From Anaerolineales bacterium UBA2181 (GTDB lineage Bacteria > Chloroflexota > Anaerolineae > Promineifilales > UBA4811), in NCBI GenBank assembly GCA_002328075.1, contig DCVT01000058.1, forward strand, positions 124,001 to 188,000: a stretch of DNA of 64,000 nucleotides. The letters are read 5' to 3'. The translations under genes and the position numbers were made by a program. Below, piece after piece: positions 1 to 8,429 of the stretch. Below the pieces are notes generated by a model. The model saw only the letters and a list, made by a program, of their open reading frames with translations. It did no database searches and was not told the origin of the DNA. How positions within the stretch are numbered: position 1 is the stretch's first letter; each line of letters starts with the position of its first letter.

Positions 1-238
1 GAAGCTTTGCCGCCCGGGTTCGCCGTTTGAGGGCGACCTCGGCCTTGATCGCGGAGGGGAAATCCGGGAACCGCCAGACGGCCCGAAGGAGCACCGGCCG
101 GCGGCTTGCGGTGTACCGCGCTCCCCGTCCGGCATTGTGCTCCGACAAGCGACGGGCGACGTCCTTGCAGATGCCGGTGTACAGGGTCCCGTCGTTGCAG
201 GCCACAACGTAGAGGTACCAGACTTCGGCCGAATTCAT
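1..238 (-). CDS. GIY-YIG nuclease-superfamily protein (UPF0213/YhbQ-like), 3' end cut off
   Basis: Reading from the ATG at 238, the protein begins MNSAEVWYLYVVAC and carries the GIY-YIG signature as LYVV...LYTGIC, followed by the conserved Arg in VARRLSEHN and a later AxRRP-like segment. This is the compact single-domain UPF0213 (YhbQ) form, usually 80-100 residues and of unclear nucleic-acid role. About 79 codons are visible before the window edge, so only the last residues are missing. The ATG overlaps the TGA of the upstream DUF692 gene as ATGA, which suggests translational coupling. Confidence 0.8.
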   Translation of the reverse strand, partial: MNSAEVWYLYVVACNDGTLYTGICKDVARRLSEHNAGRGARYTASRRPVLLRAVWRFPDFPSAIKAEVALKRRTRAAKL

Positions 239-1017
239 GCGCGTCGGTCCGCCATCTGCCGGAGCCGCTGCAACTGCTCCACCACGGCCGCGGGCTGACG
301 CCAATACTCCAGCGTGACCGCGCGCGGCCGGCAGCGGTCCAGCAACCAGTCAAGAAGGGCGTAATCCTCTGCCTGCAGCGTATCGTGGCTATCCTGCAGC
401 AGCTCCGGTGCGATGACCAGCGGACGTGGCCCGCTCAGGTGCACCTCCATCACTCGGTCCAGCGGAAGCTCCTGCAGGTAGTCGCGAACCGGTTCGTTAC
501 GCATGGCAGCTGAAATTCGTGCGTGCGCCAGGTCCGCCAACAGGTGGCAACCGGACTCCCGCACAACCTGACTGACAAAGGCCGGGTCTACGAGATAGTC
601 ATGCGGGGACGGTTGGGAGCGGGGCATGTTCTCCAGCAGAACGGGGACCGGGGACCTGGCAGCCCAGCGGCTGGCCGTGTGGACGGCGAGGCGCCGGCCT
701 ACGTCCCGCGGAATCAGCTGCGGTGCGGGCCGAGGACGGTCCATGGACATCCAGCCCAGTTCCAGGTGGCACGAGACCCAGGGGGTGCGCAGCCAGGCCG
801 TCTGGCGCACCGACCGGTTAATCCACCAGGGAGAGCGTGGCCAACAGACCCCTTCGGAAACGTGTAGCAGAACCGGCCGGAAGGCGGCGGCAACGATCAG
901 CTCGGCGTCGGATTGCCAGGAGCCCACCTTTAGCCGGTCAACACTGACCGCCGGGGCGGACGTCAGCGCGGCCAACACCTCGCTGCCACCGCTCGCCGCC
1001 AGCCAGACTCTCGCCAT
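235..1017 (-). CDS. DUF692 family protein (MbnB/TglH-like multinuclear iron enzyme fold)
   Basis: The protein has the DUF692 TIM-barrel motifs in order: HLELG, LLENMP, a DLAHAR helix, EVHLSG, DSH and a late TLEYW Glu. In characterised members (MbnB, TglH) these His/Asp/Glu residues bind two or three irons that oxidise a cysteine in a peptide substrate. I see no precursor peptide gene or MbnC-like partner next to it, so substrate and role are unknown. I chose the ATG at 1017 (MARVWLAAS, 260 aa). A TTG at 1047 in the same frame would add ten residues. It is 70-100 bp downstream of hflX and overlaps the next gene by ATGA. Confidence 0.75.
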   Translation of the reverse strand: MARVWLAASGGSEVLAALTSAPAVSVDRLKVGSWQSDAELIVAAAFRPVLLHVSEGVCWPRSPWWINRSVRQTAWLRTPWVSCHLELGWMSMDRPRPAPQLIPRDVGRRLAVHTASRWAARSPVPVLLENMPRSQPSPHDYLVDPAFVSQVVRESGCHLLADLAHARISAAMRNEPVRDYLQELPLDRVMEVHLSGPRPLVIAPELLQDSHDTLQAEDYALLDWLLDRCRPRAVTLEYWRQPAAVVEQLQRLRQMADRRA

Positions 1018-1117
1018 GCCCTGTTTCGTCAACCTGAGCCCGCCCAAATCACCTGACCCGGACTTTCAGCGCTGGCCTCGACCGGCGGGGTGCGACGCTG
1101 CTCGGGCGGCAGACCGT

Positions 1118-2485
1118 TTACCGGGTTTGGCCCGCATCTGCTTCGGTTGGGGATGGCGTTGTATCCGGGGTCCGGCGGCCGGGCGGGGTGCGCCTCCACG
1201 GCTGAAAGTGATGGGCGAGACGGCCGGGCACTCGGCCGCGAAGACGCACGCCGTCCGCAGTATGTGTCTCTTGCAGGACATGGCCCTCCTTGTGAAACAG
1301 GCCAGCCAGCGCCCCCTCGCGGTAGGGCAGCAGGATGTCGAGCATGACCCAGTCGGACAAGAGCGCTTGCTGAACGCTGGAGGTCAGCGCATCGATACCC
1401 TCCCCGGTGAGCGCGGAAATCGCGTGCGCCGCGGGGAAACTGGCGGTGAGCGGGTTCAGGCGGTCGGGGCTGATCAATTGGTCCACCTTGTTCAGCGCGG
1501 TGATGATAGGCAACTCATCGGCCTCCAGCTCGGCCAGCGTGTCCAACACTGCCTCGGCTTGGGCCAAGGCCTGCGGATGCGTCGCGTCAATGACGTGGAG
1601 CAAAAGGTCGGCCTCGTCAATCTCCTCCAAGGTGGCGCGAAAGGCGGCAACCACTGTGGTTGGCAGTTTCTGGATAAAGCCCACGGTGTCCGTGAACAGA
1701 GCTACCTGCCCGCCGGGAAGCACGACGCGGCGGGTCGTCGGGTCGAGGGTGGCAAATAGCTGGTCAGCTATCAGTACATCGGCGCCACTGAGCCGGTTCA
1801 ACAGCGTTGATTTGCCGGCGTTGGTATAGCCGACAATGGCCACGACCGGTGCGTCGTGTTTCTGGCGGCGGGCGCGGTGACGGCCGCGATGAGCACGCAC
1901 CTTTTCCAGTTCAGCCTTGAGTTGGCTGATCCGCCGGCCGATCATGCGGCGGTCCACCTCCAGCTGGGTCTCGCCCGGACCGCGCAAGCCCACGCCACCC
2001 GTGCTCCCTCCCGCCCGACCGCCGGCCTGGCGGGCCAGGTGGGTCCACATTCGCGTCAGCCTGGGCAGTCGGTATTCCAGCTGCGCCAGCTCCACCTGAA
2101 GCTGGCCCTCGCGGCTGCGGGCGTGTTGCGCAAAGATGTCCAGAATCAGTGCGGTCCGGTCTAGGATCCGCACGTCCTCCCCGAAGAGCCGCTGCAGCTC
2201 GCGCTGATGGCGCGCGGAAAGCTCATCGTCAAAGATCACCAGGCCTGCCCCCAGCGCGACGGCCGTCTGCCTGGTCTCTTCAGCTTTACCGGCTCCCACA
2301 AAGGTTGCAGGGTCAATATGGTCCACCCGCTGAGCGAGACGGTCGGCGACCTCCACACCGGAGGTGACGGCCAACAGGGCCAGTTCATCCAGGCTCTCCT
2401 GAACCGCCAAAAGCGGGTGCTGCCCTCGGATTTGCACGCCCACCAAGAGGGCGCGCTCAGGAACCACGGTCGTACGGGATGTCAC
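1118..2485 (-). CDS. hflX: GTPase HflX
   Basis: HflX is a ribosome-associated GTPase that splits stalled or heat-damaged 70S ribosomes. The N-terminal HflX domain (residues ~1-205) contains the FVGAGK and GPGETQLE(V)DRR signatures and a coiled-coil before the GTPase domain. G1 is GYTNAGKS (about 219-226), G3 DTVGF (about 266) and G4 NKVD (about 332). The C-terminal HflX tail is Pro/Thr-rich and probably disordered. I set the start at the GTG at 2485 because GGAGG lies four bases upstream. A TTG ten codons earlier has no ribosome binding site. Length 455 aa is normal for the family. Confidence 0.95.
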   Translation of the reverse strand: MTSRTTVVPERALLVGVQIRGQHPLLAVQESLDELALLAVTSGVEVADRLAQRVDHIDPATFVGAGKAEETRQTAVALGAGLVIFDDELSARHQRELQRLFGEDVRILDRTALILDIFAQHARSREGQLQVELAQLEYRLPRLTRMWTHLARQAGGRAGGSTGGVGLRGPGETQLEVDRRMIGRRISQLKAELEKVRAHRGRHRARRQKHDAPVVAIVGYTNAGKSTLLNRLSGADVLIADQLFATLDPTTRRVVLPGGQVALFTDTVGFIQKLPTTVVAAFRATLEEIDEADLLLHVIDATHPQALAQAEAVLDTLAELEADELPIITALNKVDQLISPDRLNPLTASFPAAHAISALTGEGIDALTSSVQQALLSDWVMLDILLPYREGALAGLFHKEGHVLQETHTADGVRLRGRVPGRLAHHFQPWRRTPPGRRTPDTTPSPTEADAGQTR

Positions 2486-2948
2486 AGTGCCTCCAATAAT
2501 AGATGACAACGTCAAATGCGGCGCACCCGGCTGGAATTGCTCGCCGGCTGACCGCCGTGGTGGGGCCGGTTCCTCCTAGTCTGTGGCCGGCCCAGATCAG
2601 GCCGGGACCGCGCGCTCGGGCCGAATTCTAGGCACACGCAGCGAAGGAAAACGGGGCCTCGGGCGAGTAGAGCCTTGGCGACAAGGTTGCTCGGGGTCGC
2701 TTTCGAAAGGGCAGTCAGCGCATTGTAAAGCTGCCCGGCCGGCGGGTCACAGGCTTTTCGGCCTGCGTCGCGCCGCAGCTTCGACGCCCACAATCCGGTC
2801 TGGACCCGTGACAAAAGGCCGCCCAGCCCCGGTGTCAGCGACACCCAGGCGGGCAAGAGTGAAGCGGCCTCGGTGCGGGGGTCTGGCTTGTGGCAGAGCC
2901 TATCGCCCAGAGTGCCCATAGTTGCCTCTGATCGCTGGCGCACACCGC
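2486..2948. other. Intergenic region between hflX and the M28 peptidase gene
   Basis: About 460 bases with no recognisable gene. A minus-strand open frame spans it, but its composition (Arg/Pro/Ser-rich, no domain, no ribosome binding site) looks like GC-rich noise. I compared it by eye with RNase P RNA, tmRNA and SRP RNA core motifs and saw none. Confidence 0.5.
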
Positions 2949-3839
2949 TCACGGATGGCCGTCGTCCTCATGTAGAAAGGTCTGCAGCGTGTGACCGACG
3001 CGAGCCAGGCTGGCTGCGCTCACCTTGTCCACGGTATCGGCCGCGGTGTGCCAGTAAGGGTAGTCAAAGTCAATGATGTCCACCGCCGGAATTCCCATGC
3101 GGGCAAACGGGAGATGATCATCCAACATGGCGTGCCGGTACTCGGCGACGAAATACTTTTCGTAACCCAGGCCGGCAGCGGTTTGCCAGATCGCTTCCAT
3201 GAGAAGCAGATCCGAATTTTGCTCGTAGTAGATTTGCTGATCGGCGTCACCGACCATGTCTACCACGATGACCCACTGGGGCACCGCTGTCAGTTGGCTG
3301 GCCAGGAATTCGCTGCCTACAATCCAATCCCAGCCGTCGACACGCCCATTGTCTTCGGCGTCAAAAAAGGTCAGCCAGACCTGCACTGTGGTCCGGTCCG
3401 GGTCCAGTACGCGGGCCAGCTCCAGCAACACGGCGACGCCGCTAGCGCCATCGTTAGCTCCCAATACCGGCGCCTCGGGGTGGGTGGGGTCCTGGTCGGC
3501 CCTGAATCGGGTGTCGTAATGGGCGCCCAACAGCGCGATCGGCCGGCCTTCCGCATGGGGCATCTTGCCGATCAGGTTACGACACTCAGTACCCCGATAT
3601 TCAAAGACTTGCTCCTCCACCACCCAGCCCAACTCTTTCAGGCGCTGAACAATGAGGTCGCCTGCCTGGCGATGGGCCGCAGAACCAACCGGCCGCGGCC
3701 CTAGCACTGTCTGCTGGACGACCCAACTCAGAGCAACCTCGCCGTCGAATGCCAGCGGTTTCGGATCGGCCGGGTCAGCTGGCGGTCGACACGCGCTGGC
3801 CAGAAGCAGCAGAGTCAGGCAGGCGAGCCAGGTGCGCAT
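2949..3839 (-). CDS. M28-family zinc peptidase / glutaminyl-cyclase-like lipoprotein
   Basis: A lipoprotein signal peptide ends in LASAC with the lipidated Cys at residue 17, so the enzyme should be anchored outside the membrane. The M28 metal ligands are all present: H107 in GAHYDT, bridging D130 in GANDGASG, E162 in FFDAEDNG, an Asp in VVDMVGD (~194) and H264 in PYWHTAADT. The DAEDxG and DFDYPYWH segments resemble bacterial glutaminyl-peptide cyclotransferases more than aminopeptidases, so either N-terminal pyroglutamate formation or peptide trimming is possible. Its start overlaps the end of trmFO by 25 bases. Confidence 0.85.
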   Translation of the reverse strand: MRTWLACLTLLLLASACRPPADPADPKPLAFDGEVALSWVVQQTVLGPRPVGSAAHRQAGDLIVQRLKELGWVVEEQVFEYRGTECRNLIGKMPHAEGRPIALLGAHYDTRFRADQDPTHPEAPVLGANDGASGVAVLLELARVLDPDRTTVQVWLTFFDAEDNGRVDGWDWIVGSEFLASQLTAVPQWVIVVDMVGDADQQIYYEQNSDLLLMEAIWQTAAGLGYEKYFVAEYRHAMLDDHLPFARMGIPAVDIIDFDYPYWHTAADTVDKVSAASLARVGHTLQTFLHEDDGHP

Positions 3840-5206
3840 GAAGGGCAGCTCTTGGACGGCTGGGCCGGCGTCACTTCGGCCGCCCGGAGAAAGCCGCCGA
3901 GCGACTGCACAGCCCGTTCTGCATAGTACCGATACCGCTCCTGCTTTCCCAGCCTCTGCTCCGGTGGCGGCATAAGGCCAAAGTTGGCTTTCATGGGTTG
4001 AAACGATTTGGCCTCGGCGTGGGTCACATAGTGAACCAACGCGCCGAGCATGGTATTGGGCGGTAGGATGACCGGGTAGGCGCCGCTCAACCAGCGCGTT
4101 GCGTTCAGGCCGGCCAGCAGGCCGGTGGCGATGCTGCCGCCGTACCCCTCGACGCCGGTCAATTGACCGCCAAAGAAAAGGTCGGCCCGCCGTCGTGATT
4201 GCAGCGTCGGCTGAAGGATTGACGGCGCGTTCAAAAAGGTGTTGCGGTGCATCTGGCCGAACCGAACAAACTCAGCCTGCTCCAGACCTGGTATCAACCG
4301 AAAGACCCGTTCCTGTTCCGCCCAGCGCAGGTTGGTTTGAAAACCGACCAGGTTGTAAAGGGTCCCCGCCAGGTTGTCCTGGCGCAATTGGACCACGGCG
4401 TGCGGCCGGGAGTCCGTGCGAGGGTCGGTGAGTCCCACCGGGCGCAGGGGGCCAAAGCAGAGCGCATCGCGGCCGCGCCGGGCGATCTCTTCCACCGGTA
4501 GACAGGCCTCAAAAAACCTCTGGTCGTTGTGCTCAAAACTGTGCAGCGGTGCCTGTTCCGCGCTGGCCAGCGCTTCCCAGAAACGGAGATATTCGGTTTC
4601 GGTCATGGGGCAGTTGATGTAGTCCCCGTCCTGGCCACCGCGGCCATAGCGCGCGGCGCGAAAAGCCACCATCATGTCCACCGAATCCAGCCGGACAATG
4701 GGCGCCAACGCGTCATAAAAAGAGAGCGATTGCTGCCCAGCCAGTTGCTGCAGGCTGGCCGCCAACGGTTCGGAGGTCAACGGACCGGTGGCAATCACCG
4801 TCGCCTGCGGTTCAGCCCCGCCGCCGGCCGCTTCTGGCACGTCGGTTGCTTCTCGTCGCTGGATGGTAATGAGCGGGTGTGACTCGATGGCGTCGGTCAC
4901 CATCCGCGAAAAATGCTCCCGGTCCACCGCCAGCGCCGACCCGGCCGGAACAGCTGACGCCTCAGCGCAAGCCAGCAGGAGCGACCCCAGCAAGCGTAGT
5001 TCCTGTTTCAGCACGCCCGAGGCACGGTCCGGCAGGCTCGAACCCAAGGAGTTGCTGCACACCAGCTCGGCCAGGTGGCCGGTCTGGTGAACCGGCGTGG
5101 CCTGGCCCGGCCGCATCTCCACCAGGGTCACCCGAACTCCCCGCTCGGCCGCCTGCCAGGCCGCCTCCGACCCTGCCAGTCCACCACCAATCACCAAGAG
5201 ATGCAT
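3815..5206 (-). CDS. trmFO: Methylenetetrahydrofolate-tRNA-(uracil-5-)-methyltransferase TrmFO
   Basis: TrmFO makes the m5U54 modification of the tRNA T-loop using methylenetetrahydrofolate and FADH2. The FAD-binding motif VIGGGLAGSEAAW is at residues 5-17, followed by the diagnostic VCSNSLGS with C50, and late GGQLTGVEGYGGS and GLMPP signatures. I chose the ATG at 5206 because it starts directly before the Rossmann strand and has a GGAG site. The longer open frame upstream crosses the divergent rpoN promoter and adds no homology. Length 463 aa fits the family. Confidence 0.95.
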   Translation of the reverse strand: MHLLVIGGGLAGSEAAWQAAERGVRVTLVEMRPGQATPVHQTGHLAELVCSNSLGSSLPDRASGVLKQELRLLGSLLLACAEASAVPAGSALAVDREHFSRMVTDAIESHPLITIQRREATDVPEAAGGGAEPQATVIATGPLTSEPLAASLQQLAGQQSLSFYDALAPIVRLDSVDMMVAFRAARYGRGGQDGDYINCPMTETEYLRFWEALASAEQAPLHSFEHNDQRFFEACLPVEEIARRGRDALCFGPLRPVGLTDPRTDSRPHAVVQLRQDNLAGTLYNLVGFQTNLRWAEQERVFRLIPGLEQAEFVRFGQMHRNTFLNAPSILQPTLQSRRRADLFFGGQLTGVEGYGGSIATGLLAGLNATRWLSGAYPVILPPNTMLGALVHYVTHAEAKSFQPMKANFGLMPPPEQRLGKQERYRYYAERAVQSLGGFLRAAEVTPAQPSKSCPSCAPGSPA

Positions 5207-5279
5207 ATCTGCTCCACCGCAATTGTACTCCTGGGTCGGAAAAGGGCAATGGGCGCCATTCCGTGCACACGTCCGGACA

Positions 5280-5295
5280 CGGCACGGTTTGTGCA
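5280..5295 (+). promoter_or_regulatory. Candidate sigma-54 (-24/-12) promoter upstream of rpoN
   Basis: The sequence CGGCACGGTTTGTGCA has GG at the -24 position and GC at the -12 position with the exact sigma-54 spacing. It shares the core GGCACRGTTTKTGCAC with elements at 9638 and 15064. It lies 45 bases before the rpoN start, suggesting autoregulation. A GTGCACAC octamer occurs at 5263 and again at 5291 within the element. Confidence 0.65.
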
Positions 5296-5304
5296 CACAG
5301 ATTG

Positions 5305-5332
5305 TTGTCAGTAGGTAGAGATGTGCTATACT
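5305..5332 (+). promoter_or_regulatory. Candidate sigma-70-type promoter of rpoN
   Basis: TTGTCA, 16 bases, TATACT. The -10 ends eight bases before the ATG of rpoN and there is no room for a ribosome binding site, so a transcript from here would be leaderless or nearly so. Confidence 0.6.
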
Positions 5333-5339
5333 GTGGACG

Positions 5340-6761
5340 ATGTCCATCCAATTGGGAACCCGCGTTGCGATCGGCCCGGCGGTTAGCAAGAATACCGTCC
5401 TGGTTACGCGGCTTTTGACGATGCCCTACCAGCAAGTGGACGCCGAAGTGGAAAACCAACTGGCCGCGAACCCCGCCTTGGAGATGGTCGAGGCGCGGTA
5501 CTGCGAACGGTGTCACCGGTTGGTGAAACAGACTCCGTGTCCCCACTGCCTGCGCGAGTTGCTGGACCATAGCCGCATGCGGGTCGAGGGCGGCGAGCGG
5601 CGCGTCACGGCCTACGAGCGCGACGACTTGGACGAGAGCTATGATCCTTTTAGGAACGTGGCCGAACCCCGCCGTCTGGCGGACCACGTGCTGGCCCAGT
5701 TGCTGCCCCAGCTCAAGCCGACCGAGGTCCGAGTGGCCGAGGTCTTGGCGGAATCTCTTGACCATCGTGGCTGGCTGGCGGTCCCGGTGGACCAGATTGC
5801 ACGTCTCCTGCGCGTGCCACTGCCGGCAGTCGAGTCGATCCGCAAAAAGATGCAGGCAGTCGATCCCATTGGGGTGGGGGCGCGGGATCTGCGCGAGTGC
5901 TTTGTCTGCCAGTTGGAGGCTCTCCAGGAACACAGCGAATTGGGCGACGCGCTGCCCCTTGCCCGGCGGGTGGTGGAGGAGTTCTGGGAGTCTTTTCTCC
6001 ACCATCGCATGAGCGAGATACCTCTTCCCGACCACCAATTGGAGGAGGTGCGGGCTTTTCTTTATCAGAACCTGACGCCCTATCCGGCGATGGCCTGTTG
6101 GCAGAGCGACACGGAGGGTCCGGAGCAGCCGGCCGATTCCGTTCACTATGGGCGCCCGGACATGGTGATCTATGTAGACAGCGACGGCAAGCTGGCAGCC
6201 GAACTTTTCGGGATTGATCCCAGTTGGCTGCGGCTCCGCAAGAGTTTTCGTGAGATGGTGTACCAGGTGGCCGAAGAGCGCAAGGACGAATGGCTCCAGA
6301 TGGCCGACAATGCCCGGCTGTTCATCAAATGCCTGGCGCAGCGCCAGCACACGCTCCGACGGGTGGTGGAACATCTGGTGGCCTACCAGGAAAAGGCCAT
6401 TCGGGAGGGTGACGTGCACATCCGGCCGCTCACCAGGACGCAGTTAGCGCGCGAACTGAACGTGCACGAAGCGACGGTCAGTCGTGCGGTCATGGGCAAG
6501 ACCGCCCAATTGCCGGACGGCCGGCTGGTGCCGCTCTCCCGTTTCTTTGAGTCCGGCAAGTCGATCAAGGAGGTCATCCGGCAGATGGTGGATGAAGAGG
6601 AGCGCGCCCTGAGCGATTCCGAGATTGCCGAGCGGCTCAACGCGCTGGGCATCCCGATTGCCCGTCGCACTGTGGCCAAATATCGCAATATGCTCAAGAT
6701 ATCGCCTGCATTCTTGCGCAACCGGCAGCGGGCTGTAGTTCGGTCGCTCGACGCCGCGTGA
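5340..6761 (+). CDS. rpoN: RNA polymerase sigma-54 factor with inserted zinc ribbon
   Basis: Sigma-54 directs RNA polymerase to -24/-12 promoters and needs an AAA+ activator to open them. Region I (residues ~15-50) is present in degraded form (VTRLLTMPYQQVDAEVENQLAANPALEM). The core-binding domain spans ~105-320. The DNA-binding HTH (LARELNVHEATVSRAVMGK) is at ~360-380, and the RpoN box is ARRTVAKYR near 440. Unusually, region II holds a CxxC-x8-CxxC zinc ribbon (C55, C58, C67, C70), which is not part of the classical architecture. Length 473 aa is normal. The kinase gene follows after 22 bases and the activator after that. Its own promoter region has both sigma-70 and sigma-54 signatures. 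Confidence 0.93.
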   Translation: MSIQLGTRVAIGPAVSKNTVLVTRLLTMPYQQVDAEVENQLAANPALEMVEARYCERCHRLVKQTPCPHCLRELLDHSRMRVEGGERRVTAYERDDLDESYDPFRNVAEPRRLADHVLAQLLPQLKPTEVRVAEVLAESLDHRGWLAVPVDQIARLLRVPLPAVESIRKKMQAVDPIGVGARDLRECFVCQLEALQEHSELGDALPLARRVVEEFWESFLHHRMSEIPLPDHQLEEVRAFLYQNLTPYPAMACWQSDTEGPEQPADSVHYGRPDMVIYVDSDGKLAAELFGIDPSWLRLRKSFREMVYQVAEERKDEWLQMADNARLFIKCLAQRQHTLRRVVEHLVAYQEKAIREGDVHIRPLTRTQLARELNVHEATVSRAVMGKTAQLPDGRLVPLSRFFESGKSIKEVIRQMVDEEERALSDSEIAERLNALGIPIARRTVAKYRNMLKISPAFLRNRQRAVVRSLDAA

Positions 6762-6783
6762 ATCTGGATCGGAGAGAGACTGC

Positions 6784-8427
6784 GTGTTGACGACCGCCTT
6801 CGGCCCCGACTTGCTCGCCGGCGAGGCGCCGCAGGATGACGGCCCATCGGCCGTTACCAACCTGGAGGGTGTCCTGGACTCGCTGGACCGGCTACACGCA
6901 ACGCTGGGCGGATTCGCGGACCCCGATGGGCCGGACGCCGGACGGGCGATGCAGGGGCTGGCGAGCTTTTTCCAGGCAACCGGTGCCGCGCTTTATGCCG
7001 CCCAGGAACCGGACGACCCAATGATGTTGGTTGCGGATTACCTATTTCCACACTGTGCGCCACGGGCGCTGTTGGGCCAACTGCAGGACGGAATAGGGAA
7101 TTCCAACCGGCCGTTGATCCGACTCCATCTGGGCAACGACTACTTTGCCGCCTGGACGCAGGCGGCCCACGAGGCTGGCTGGACTGACCTGCTGGTCTAC
7201 CTGTTGCCCGGTTGTACCGCTCGGCTGGTATTGGCCTACACCGAGGTTCCCCGGCGGTTGCCGGCTACGATGTCCAAATTGACGCTGCGCGCCCTGGCGG
7301 CTGCTTTGCGCAACCGCCTTAGCATGACCGAGTCCGGCGCTCTGCGGCGCGAGAGAGACCAGCTACACCACTTGGTGGTCTCGGGCATCGATTTCGTCAA
7401 AGAAGGTGTGCTCTGGTTGGATGCCCAGGCCCGGGTGGCCGAATGCAACAGCCAGGCCGAGGAGATGTTGGGCTACCTGTCTGGCGAGATCATTGGCCTG
7501 GCAGCCACCGAGGTGCTGATCTCGCGCACCAACTTGGCCGATCTGTTGCGTCCGGTCCTGGAGGGTACCAGTGCGCTCCGCGGACACCACCTGACACTGT
7601 ATCGGCGCGACGGAAAACCGCTGCACGTCCGGTTACGGATGGTCCCCATGCGGCTTCCGGCAGGTGACGTTCCGTTTGGCGCCATGGTCCTGCTGGCCGA
7701 CATGCATGCCGAGCCGATGGTTGAAGTGGAGAAGCAACTGCGGGAAGAAAACGCGCGGTTGGAGAGCACCATGGCGCTGCTAGCTCACGAAGTGCGTAAC
7801 CCCCTCACCGGGATTTTGGCCGGCCTGGATTTCATCAAACCGTCCATCGCCGACCCGGAGGCAGTGGTCGATCTGGAGCAAATCAAGGGGCAGGTCAGGC
7901 GGTTGGATCGCTTGCTGCGAGACGCCCTGCTGGTGTCACGGGCCTGTGAGTTGCAGCCGCGGCCTCAGCAGATAGCCGACCTGTTGGACGACCTGCTGTC
8001 CGGACGCCAGCAACTGCTTGACGAACGCGGGATTACCCTGCAAAAGCAGTACGCTGCGCTGCCACTGGTGCACATCGACCGAGCACAAATGGAGCATGTC
8101 CTGGAGAACCTGGTGGTTAACGCCATTCAGGCTATGGAGACGGGCGGGGTGCTCACCATCACGGGCGAGGTCAAGGAAAAGCCGATGGGCGCCGGGCGGG
8201 CGCCCCGAACCGAGGTGCACATCAAGGTATGTGACACCGGGGCCGGTATTCCCCCCGAGAACCGCGACCGGATCTTTGATGCCTTCTTTACCACCAAACA
8301 GGGGGGCACTGGGCTCGGCCTGGCGGTGGTGCGGCGCATTGTGGGGCTGCACAACGGCTCGGTGCAGGTCGAGAGCTGGCCCGGCGCCGGGTCGATCTTT
8401 AGCGTGGTTCTACCGGTCGAGGAGTGA
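6784..8427 (+). CDS. PAS-domain sensor histidine kinase, partner of the sigma-54 activator
   Basis: A soluble kinase of 547 aa. The N-terminal ~190 residues look GAF-like but match no clear motif. They are followed by a PAS domain (~200-310, EGVLWLDAQARVAECN), a short coiled coil, HisKA with H335 in LLAHEVRNPL, and an HATPase domain with N box (VVNAIQAM), G1 (DTGAGIPP), F box (FDAFFTTK) and G2 (GTGLGLAV). No membrane segment is visible, so the signal is probably cytoplasmic. The start is a GTG after GGAGAGA. The stop overlaps the SD of the response regulator, indicating a kinase/activator pair cotranscribed with rpoN. Confidence 0.9.
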   Translation: MLTTAFGPDLLAGEAPQDDGPSAVTNLEGVLDSLDRLHATLGGFADPDGPDAGRAMQGLASFFQATGAALYAAQEPDDPMMLVADYLFPHCAPRALLGQLQDGIGNSNRPLIRLHLGNDYFAAWTQAAHEAGWTDLLVYLLPGCTARLVLAYTEVPRRLPATMSKLTLRALAAALRNRLSMTESGALRRERDQLHHLVVSGIDFVKEGVLWLDAQARVAECNSQAEEMLGYLSGEIIGLAATEVLISRTNLADLLRPVLEGTSALRGHHLTLYRRDGKPLHVRLRMVPMRLPAGDVPFGAMVLLADMHAEPMVEVEKQLREENARLESTMALLAHEVRNPLTGILAGLDFIKPSIADPEAVVDLEQIKGQVRRLDRLLRDALLVSRACELQPRPQQIADLLDDLLSGRQQLLDERGITLQKQYAALPLVHIDRAQMEHVLENLVVNAIQAMETGGVLTITGEVKEKPMGAGRAPRTEVHIKVCDTGAGIPPENRDRIFDAFFTTKQGGTGLGLAVVRRIVGLHNGSVQVESWPGAGSIFSVVLPVEE

Positions 8428-8429
8428 CC

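Noticed and set aside
2512..2952. 146-codon minus-strand open frame between hflX and the M28 gene
   Set aside because: Biased Arg/Pro/Ser composition, no ribosome binding site, no domain; fits GC-rich chance. No RNase P, tmRNA or SRP RNA motifs were seen either.
4962..6419. 485-codon minus-strand frame across trmFO and rpoN
   Set aside because: Antisense to rpoN and in another frame of trmFO; both real genes have diagnostic motifs.
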